Of a stretch of DNA of 64,000 nt, positions 58,310 to 64,000 are shown piece after piece (position 1 is the stretch's first letter; the number at the start of each line of letters is the position of its first letter). The notes under the pieces were generated by a model. That model was not told the DNA's origin. It did no database searches and saw only the letters and a program-made list of their open reading frames with translations. The position numbers and the translations under genes were made by a program. Source of the DNA: Paramacrobiotus metropolitanus. Taxonomy: Eukaryota > Tardigrada > Eutardigrada > Parachela > Macrobiotidae. The DNA is taken from the NCBI RefSeq assembly GCF_019649055.1, contig NW_026570453.1:1-64000 (forward strand), given 5' to 3'.

Positions 58310-59098
58310 CTAAGTACTTTGTATTATTGGATGCAAACTTGACGGCTTGAGCACGACCCCGGCTTCTTCAAGCTTAGTTAACACCGCATCCAGGTGAGCC
58401 ACATGCTCGTCGAATGACTTGGAGTAGATCAAGACGTCATCTATGTAAACAATTACAAATTGCCACCTGAATTCTTGTAAAATTTGGTCCATTGACCGCT
58501 GAAACGTAGCACCAGCATTGCACAAACCGAAGGGCATTCTGTTGAAATGGTACAAACCATCTGGTGTGATAAACGCAGTGCGATCTTTACTCGCGTCGGC
58601 GACGGGGATCTGCCAGTATCCCCACGCCATGTCTAAATTAGTGAAATACGCACACCCACCTAAACGATCTAACGCGTCGTCCAACCGTGGCATAGGATAC
58701 ACATCCTTCTTTGTGATCGCGTTGATGCGCCGATAATCAACACAGAAACGGGTGGAACCATCCTTCTTATACACCAGAACAACAGGGGACGCCCAAGGGC
58801 TACAGGATGGCGACACAATGCCTTGACGTAACATCTTATCAACTTTGCTGCGGATAACTATGCGTTCCGCCCAGGACCTGCAGTAAGGCGGTTGCGACAA
58901 CGGCGCAGCACTACCAGTGTCTATGTGATGAGTGACACCGGTCACTTCACCAACTGGCCGTTCTGCCGTAGGAAATACTTTCCAGTGCTTACGCAAAACT
59001 GCACGAAGTTGCTCGGCTTGTCCCTGTGTCAATTGACTACTAATATTCAACTCGGGCAACGGATGGTCATCAACAGCACGATTGGTCACAAGACACAT
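58310..59098 (-). pseudogene. Gypsy element 3 reverse transcriptase
   Basis: 262 residues with IVSPSCSPWASPVVLVYKKD, FCVDYR, the MPFGLCNAGATF block and the active site YIDDV. A frame change near 58330 separates it from the thumb and RNase H. Confidence 0.9.
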
Positions 59099-59275
59099 CG
59101 GCTTCGTCGTCGATGGTAACCCGGAGCGGCAGACGCAATTGTTTCGCTCAACGCCAACTTTTGCCGTGTTCGTGAGAAATTAGCACAACTTATGTAACAA
59201 CAATTGTTTACAATTTTTATTAAGGAATGCGACGTTCGCAAACCTTTTGTGCGAATAGTTTTGCATTCGGACTAG

Positions 59276-59725
59276 TTATGAAATCCATATTTTCTGAGGA
59301 ACACGACCTGGAAATGTATTATGCCTAAGTTTACATTTCACCCAGGCGACGTGACCAGCTGGTATGCTGACACGTTCGCACACCACTAGATCTCGCGCCG
59401 ACCACGGTAGGAATTTCTCTCCGGTCGTGTCATTAAACCGACGCACACTGCGCGTTGCATAATCGATCACCAGATCGGTTTGCATTAGGAAGTCATTTCC
59501 GATAAGTAAATCACGATCGTAAGAGTCAAGTATCAACACTTTGATCCGTCTAGTGCAATTAGCAACTGAAATTTCAACTGAAGCGATACCAACCGGCTCC
59601 ACTAATTTACCAGAAACTCCTTTAATTAGACGGCCTGTGTAGCGTTCTACTAACGCATTCACTGAGCGTGCACACAGCAAACTCATAATAGTGACTGCTG
59701 AACCTGAATCTACGATTGTGTCCAC
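59276..59725 (-). CDS. Gypsy element 3 aspartic protease
   Basis: 150 codons opening with MDTIVDSGSAVTIM; the DSG triad replaces the usual DTG. The second motif is LLIGNDFL. Joined in the element to gag and RT by frame changes. Confidence 0.85.
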   Translation of the reverse strand: MDTIVDSGSAVTIMSLLCARSVNALVERYTGRLIKGVSGKLVEPVGIASVEISVANCTRRIKVLILDSYDRDLLIGNDFLMQTDLVIDYATRSVRRFNDTTGEKFLPWSARDLVVCERVSIPAGHVAWVKCKLRHNTFPGRVPQKIWIS

Positions 59726-59871
59726 CTGGGTACCATTAACATATGCATTAGCTTTTACCGGTGAGGACGGTGAAAACTCATCACTCTCCTCGAAAACAGG
59801 ATATACAGCAAATGGTGAAAGGTCACTTTTGTCGGGAGGGTCGTTACGAGTAGCTACGCCCCGAATATTAG

Positions 59872-61301
59872 CTACTCCCTGTAGTTTAAATTACGCTCAC
59901 CCCGATCACCCCGGGCACCGCCATTTGCCTGCACGTCCCGCATTGCACGCCGCTTGTCGAAGCAGCGGAACTCCAAATGCCCTTCACGCTTACAGAAGGT
60001 GCAAAACCGTTTGCCTTCTTCAGTTGTTTCTGCCGGAATATCGCGTGACGTCGACGGCATTGGTCCACCAGGTGCAGGATGAGGTGGTCTGCCTCGTCCA
60101 CCACGGCCACGCCCTCGTCCACGGTATCCATTGAATCGACCACGTGGTCCACCTCCGCGAACGTACGTTTGAGTGAGCACCGGTGCTGCATTGTTCTCCC
60201 GCGCGACTTCCATGGCCTTTTCGACTGCAGCGCGGACAGCGTTATCCAGTTCAGACTGAGAATACGTCTTTGAACAAGGCGGTGACACACCGGTATCCGG
60301 TTGCTCACCGGCAGGGATGACCTCATCACTCTTGCGTTTTGGCGACGCGCCGGCTGCCGACATCACAGCTAAAACATTATGCGAATCAACATCAGAACTA
60401 CTCGCATCAAATTTAAGGATTTTCAGTTTCGCCAAAACATCTTCCGGAGTTTGTGGATCAAGCAGTGCAACGTGGTTACGCAGCTGCATACTCAAACCAT
60501 TGAGCAAGTAGCGCACTTTGAGGTCATTAGCCATAGCGGCATCAACTTTACGGCACAAGTCAATAATGGCGTAATAGTACTCAACAAGAGTTTCACTATC
60601 TTGCTTGAACTTCCTTTTTTGTAATTTACTTTGAACTTCCCATTTTCGTCCTGACTGACAAATTCCGCTAAAAGCCTTGTTTCAACAATGCCCAGGTAGC
60701 AAACGGCTGCTTGAGTGAATACCATTGCTTGGCTGCACCGGCAGACAAGTAAAACGAAAACAGTCTTTTTTTATATCGTCTTTCCAGTTAGACAGCGTGG
60801 CCGCTTCCTCGAACTCCTTCATCCAGTCACGAGCGTCATGCTCAAAGGTTTAAACTTGTCCATGCACTGCAATGGACCGCTTGACGGAGCATCGAAGACA
60901 ACATTTGTCAGACGCTGAAACCCGTCGGTCATTGCTTTAATCGTTGCTTCACTCATAATGCCGGTTTCAGCAATTACAGTATCAGTTAAATCAACTATGT
61001 CCGGTACAACCGGGCGAACATGTACTGTATCTGTACTTTCCGAATGACTACGCGAAGAACTACGCGAATCGGTATCAGGTTTTTCAGTTCGAGGTTTACG
61101 CTGATATTCTGAACCTTGCAGTCCTTCTGAAAACTGAGATTTACCGTCAGAACGCAGGTGTGGGCCACTTACACCTGAAAGGTCACCTTCAACTGACTGT
61201 GTGCTAGAACTACTAGCGGCTTTTGTGGTAGCGACAGTAGCGGTTTTTGTTTTGTCGGCAACCTTGCCGGCTTTCTCAGACTTATCGGAACTGCTCGACA
61301 T
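59872..61301 (-). pseudogene. Gypsy element 3 gag, broken
   Basis: The N-terminal Ser/Lys-rich part starts at MSSSSDKSEKAGK (61301) and runs to a frame break near 60820. The middle capsid region (60725-60492) and the C-terminal part (60558-59872) follow in other frames, with RYLLNGLSMQLRNHV, an RGG-rich segment and one zinc knuckle CTFCKREGHLEFRC. A second open frame at 60329-59886 is a shadow. Confidence 0.8.
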
Positions 61302-61666
61302 GCAATATAAACAAAAGATAAGATTAACCGAGAATTTGACTGCAGATGTAGCTGCTCTTTGCCTGGTACAACATGTATCCGAGAACACCGTTAGCGACAA
61401 CGCTAGAAACGGTTACAGCCAGCAAGACTTTAGTGGTAAAAGAGCAACAAGAAAAATTTTACCGACCGCGGCAGTCAAACAAGAACAAATAGAAGGCATT
61501 TAGCAGTTCTGCTGACCTTTCAACTGCTGCTCAACAACTGCAGACGGCGATCAGTGTCGAGTTGAAGAGTGGTAATGCGATCGTTAGCATCCAACATGGC
61601 ATAATCCGATTCGGGCAAAGTCAACTGAACTGTCATAATGAAATAGGAAGGTCACCGGTCCTTATA

Positions 61667-61678
61667 CCAGGAGCGCCA
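61667..61678 (-). other. Primer-binding site of Gypsy element 3
   Basis: TGGCGCTCCTGG lies directly beside the 5' LTR on the element strand. It is the same core as Gypsy element 2. Confidence 0.8.
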
Positions 61679-61933
61679 TGATATATGATGTATGTTACTA
61701 CATACTCATAACGCAAAACACCGATTCTAATGAGACTTTACTTCCAAGATGTTCCTAACTCGAATGAATCGTCGTGGTTTTGCAAGAACATACAAGCTAT
61801 GAAATATGCATAAGAAATCATCATTGCAAAGATATCAGTTCAAACGTGACATAAACAACAAACTGTTGCATAACCGGCTACATCACTCACAAGAGTATCG
61901 GTAGCACTACAGGTGATTACTCATCACACAGCA
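61679..61933 (-). repeat. 5' LTR of Gypsy element 3
   Basis: 255 bp, partner of 56106-56360. It is followed on the plus strand by the target duplication ATAA. Confidence 0.95.
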
Positions 61934-62089
61934 ATAACACTGATAACAGCTGCGAAAGTGTGAGTAATAACGTAACCGCCCATGTAGAGGTTGCTCATAT
62001 TGCTCGGGAGCCCAGACAAGGGAGAGTAATATAAGGGGAGCCCATATAAGGCAGTATTCGAAGTATAGATAACATTATAATTATGACAT

Positions 62090-62205
62090 CCCTTTTCACT
62101 TCCTTATACGACGCCGTTTTACTTCCTTATTGACGTTGTTTACTTCCTTGTATAACGTAATTTACTTCCTTGTATGACGTCATTTCTTACTTCCGTAACC
62201 GACAG
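62090..62205. repeat. Degenerate 22-24-bp tandem words
   Basis: Five spaced copies of ACTTCCTT(A/G)TAYGACG-like words, including a TGACGTCA palindrome at about 62175, followed by a short CAGA run. They lie near the 5' end of the Helentron-like element. Confidence 0.7.
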
Positions 62206-62264
62206 ACAGACAGACACTTTTTAGTTTTGGCTGAATTGGAGGACCTTCGCTGCGCTCCGGTCGA

Positions 62265-62929
62265 AAAAGTACGTGCTACGATGAATCTACGGGAACCGTG
62301 CTGCTCGAAAGAGTTTAAGGTCAATGTCACTTTCCAGGAAGAAGTCACGCTCTTGTATATCGCCTTCCGTGGCGTCTTTGCTTTGGAAACACAATAAACT
62401 GCGAGCTCAGATCGACTTGTTGACATTGCTTCTACACACCACGCGAGAACAGTTATTTAGTTACTGTATAACCATTTTCAGTATTTTAGTCAAGTGGCCT
62501 TTTTGACCTAGCTTAACCTTTACGACTGAAAAAGATTCTGAGTAGAACGTGTCATTTATGACGCGCTATGACGTCATCAGTAAGAAGGATTATTAAGTCC
62601 AGGAGTATTTCTTAAATCCAGAAAATGATTAAATAATCTCATAACTTGGTCACGTAATTTCCGATCCACGCGATTCACATATTATTTGACTCAGAATATT
62701 TTTCTGAAAAAAACTGTCTATAAAACGTGAGTTTATCAAAGGTATTACGTAGAAAAACTATGAAAAAGCACCCAGTATGCAAAATGGCCCATAGCTCACT
62801 CACTTGACGTTGGATCCGTTCCTGTCCCGTCTTATTCGATTCTAAGCAAGAAAAATTCTAAGTAAGAAGCATCCACAATTTTGACATTTCAACCTTTTTT
62901 AGGCCATAGGCCCATATCCCTATCTTGCG
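62265..62929. other. Spacer without recognised gene
   Basis: AT-rich sequence between a Helentron-like element and a truncated F-box-family fragment. No gene is supported; short frames across 62170-62506 start inside the transposon end. Confidence 0.4.
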
Positions 62930-63099
62930 GTATTGCCCATCACACGGAAGTTGAAGACCTTTCCAAACAGGATAAGCTGGCATTCTCGATCCGGACAGCG
63001 CAGATTGACGTAGAGCCCGTTGTCGGCCACGTCCACCACTCGGCCGAAGCGCACGAAGCCGTCGTCCCCAAGAACCGCTACGCTGTTTATTCCCTCCAT
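62930..63099 (-). pseudogene. GRVVDV/F-box family fragment (member 6), start only
   Basis: The ATG at 63099 opens MEGINSVAVLGDDGFVRFGR, VVDVADNGLYVNLRCPDREC and LILFGKVF, then a stop after MGNTAR. The family's Trp-rich middle region, F-box and C-terminal half are absent downstream. A possible GTGTGA donor follows VFNF but no acceptor or exon is recognised. It is best read as a 5' fragment left by duplication or deletion. Confidence 0.6.
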
Positions 63100-63294
63100 T
63101 TTTCTCTGCCTGGTGGCAGCTTGTTCTTTCGCTAACGAGTGAAAACACTGGAGTACTTGACAATAGCCAAAGAAACGGGTTTCGCTGAAAATGACGGGGT
63201 ACCAGCGCACTCAAAATGTAAATAATGCGGAAGCGAAAGCTAGCTTTGACTATTAACCTCAAATGGCGTAGTTTCTGCAAAAAATATGTCTATA

Positions 63295-63536
63295 CTAGGA
63301 AAGTGCACCGCTGTGGGCTTGCACTAAAAGACCCAATCGAAGCGTGGAACCAAGCTTAATAAACTGCTTTCATATTACAATTTTTATATTTAAAATATTA
63401 TTTCAATTTAACATTTTTTGGTGTGTCTTTCAATGTTTTATTTAGAATTGTTAATGCGTGACTGACATGACCGACGTGACCGACAAAATTCCAGTTTTCC
63501 TGAAGATAGAGAACCTTCGCTTCGCTTCAAACGACA
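63295..63536 (-). mobile_element. Small Helentron-like element (242 bp)
   Basis: On the minus strand the 5' end is TGTCGTTTGAAGCGAAGCGA, and the 3' end carries ACGCTTCGAT, a 6-bp hairpin (AGTGCA...TGCACT), TTTC and CTAG. T lies on both flanks (T^T). This is a much shortened relative of the element at 38490-39958. Confidence 0.6.
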
Positions 63537-64000
63537 ATTTATTGGTCAAATAAAAAAAAACACGCAAAACGCAAATAGAAGGAGAACACACGCTAAACTA
63601 TAAAATATGATGGGCAATGTGCTGACATGTTGTTCTATACAAGCACTACCAGATGTCCTGTCGTATAGTCCAGGATCATGAGACTGCAGCACCGGTACGG
63701 TAATATGGTGCACAGAAAGGGCTTAAGTTTTACCATCACTTCAAGTTGGGATCAGATGTTACGACTTGCAAACAAATGTCTGTATAAAACTTTCTAGCAT
63801 TTGTTCGAAACTTCCGATTCCAACTATCCGGCTTTTGTTTGTAACATCTGTTTGTAAAATTCGTTTACAAACGTTTGTTTGGAAATGAAAAACATTTGCT
63901 GATCAGATATTAAGCAACCCATTAACAATGAGTAATCTCGAAATTGTTTCTAACTGTTTTTTCCCTAAAGAATATTCTATGCCCATGCGTAGTGGTGCGC
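63537..64000. other. Terminal spacer
   Basis: No gene. The stretch 63760-63890 repeats TTTGTTTGTAAA-like words on both strands. Confidence 0.4.

Larger units (their letters stand above)
56106..61933 (-). mobile_element. Ty3/Gypsy LTR retrotransposon 3, full length with target duplication
   Basis: The 255-bp LTRs 56106-56360 (3') and 61679-61933 (5') are almost identical (TGCTGTGTGATGAGTAATC...CATATATCA on the element strand). They are flanked by ATAA at 56102-56105 and 61934-61937, a 4-bp target duplication. Inside are a primer site, gag, protease, RT, RNase H and integrase in Gypsy order, with several frame breaks. No envelope-like gene is seen. LTR identity and the intact duplication show a recent insertion. 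Confidence 0.95.
55176..62067. mobile_element. Short inverted-repeat element (about 440 bp) split by two insertions
   Basis: The termini (TATACTTCGAATACTGCCTT...) match as perfect inverted repeats for about 50 bp at 55176-55227 and 62018-62067. The arm then continues with CTGGGCTCCCG on both sides. The left arm is interrupted by a foldback element (55227-55842), and the centre by Gypsy element 3. A TA on each side is consistent with a TA target. Without the insertions it would be a typical MITE. Confidence 0.7.
53513..62264 (-). mobile_element. Helentron-like element (HINE) enlarged by nested insertions
   Basis: On the minus strand the 5' end is TTCGACCGGAGCGCAGCG (subterminal repeat 62251-62262) and the 3' end carries TGCGCTCCGGTC (53544-53555), a perfect 12-bp complement, then a weak hairpin and CTAG at 53513. 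Removing the nested inverted-repeat element (55176-62067) leaves about 1.85 kb without coding capacity, similar in scale to the relative at 38490-39958. A run of ACTTCCTTGTATGACG words lies near its 5' end. Confidence 0.5.

Noticed and set aside
22534-61933. Envelope genes or retroviral status of the Gypsy elements
   Set aside because: After integrase each element reaches its 3' LTR or is cut off; no envelope-like frame is present.

Overview
The window is nuclear DNA of an invertebrate animal. Genes are split by short GT-AG introns, there are several LTR and DNA transposons, and one segment reads as cytochrome b only with the invertebrate mitochondrial code (four in-frame TGA=Trp). My best guess is a tardigrade (expanded natriuretic-receptor-like and F-box-like families, nad6-cob order hinted beside cytochrome b), but that is inference. 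Many coding stretches are broken by single-base indels in homopolymers, and near-identical copies are broken at different places, so part of the damage may be assembly error.

Region 1 (1-21.2 kb, minus strand) is a tandem cluster of genes with the ligand-binding fold of natriuretic-peptide/guanylate-cyclase receptors (ANF_receptor). Each ends with a stop codon just after that domain, with no membrane span, kinase-homology or cyclase domain, so the products look secreted. Two copies sit in a 4.73-kb tandem repeat and a third is truncated. The gene at 7125-10447 joins cleanly through 12 exons to 492 codons. A diverged paralog (11415-19903) is split in exon 4 by about 5 kb of transposon DNA: a Harbinger-like two-gene element plus a 1.2-kb element with 310-bp inverted arms. 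Only the last exon of a further paralog survives at 21.1 kb.

Region 2 (21.3-34.5 kb) is a transposon block: a 551-bp inverted-repeat element, a Ty3/Gypsy element with both LTRs (22534-28701), and a second Gypsy element (to 34487) cut inside its integrase. The block lies between two truncated host genes.

Region 3 (34.5-51.2 kb plus a fragment at 63 kb) holds a second host family. A small N-terminal domain (GRVVDVADNGL...RRREFFPF) is followed by an F-box and a long C-terminal region. Most copies are broken. The copy at 48169-51209 joins through four in-phase exons to 575 residues. A separate five-exon gene of unknown function (42724-44041, 241 residues) runs into one broken copy.

Region 4 (38.5-40 kb and 52.4-63.5 kb) contains four elements that look like non-autonomous Helentrons (HINE/DINE-1-like): CTAG 3' ends, mostly after a hairpin, insertion at T^T at the sites where both flanks can be read, and subterminal inverted repeats that co-vary between the ends. 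One carries a 102-bp tandem array. One carries a 203-codon mitochondrial cytochrome b fragment. One has been entered by a small inverted-repeat element that was itself entered by a foldback element and by a third Gypsy element with a 4-bp target duplication. The remaining DNA is AT-rich spacer with short repeats.
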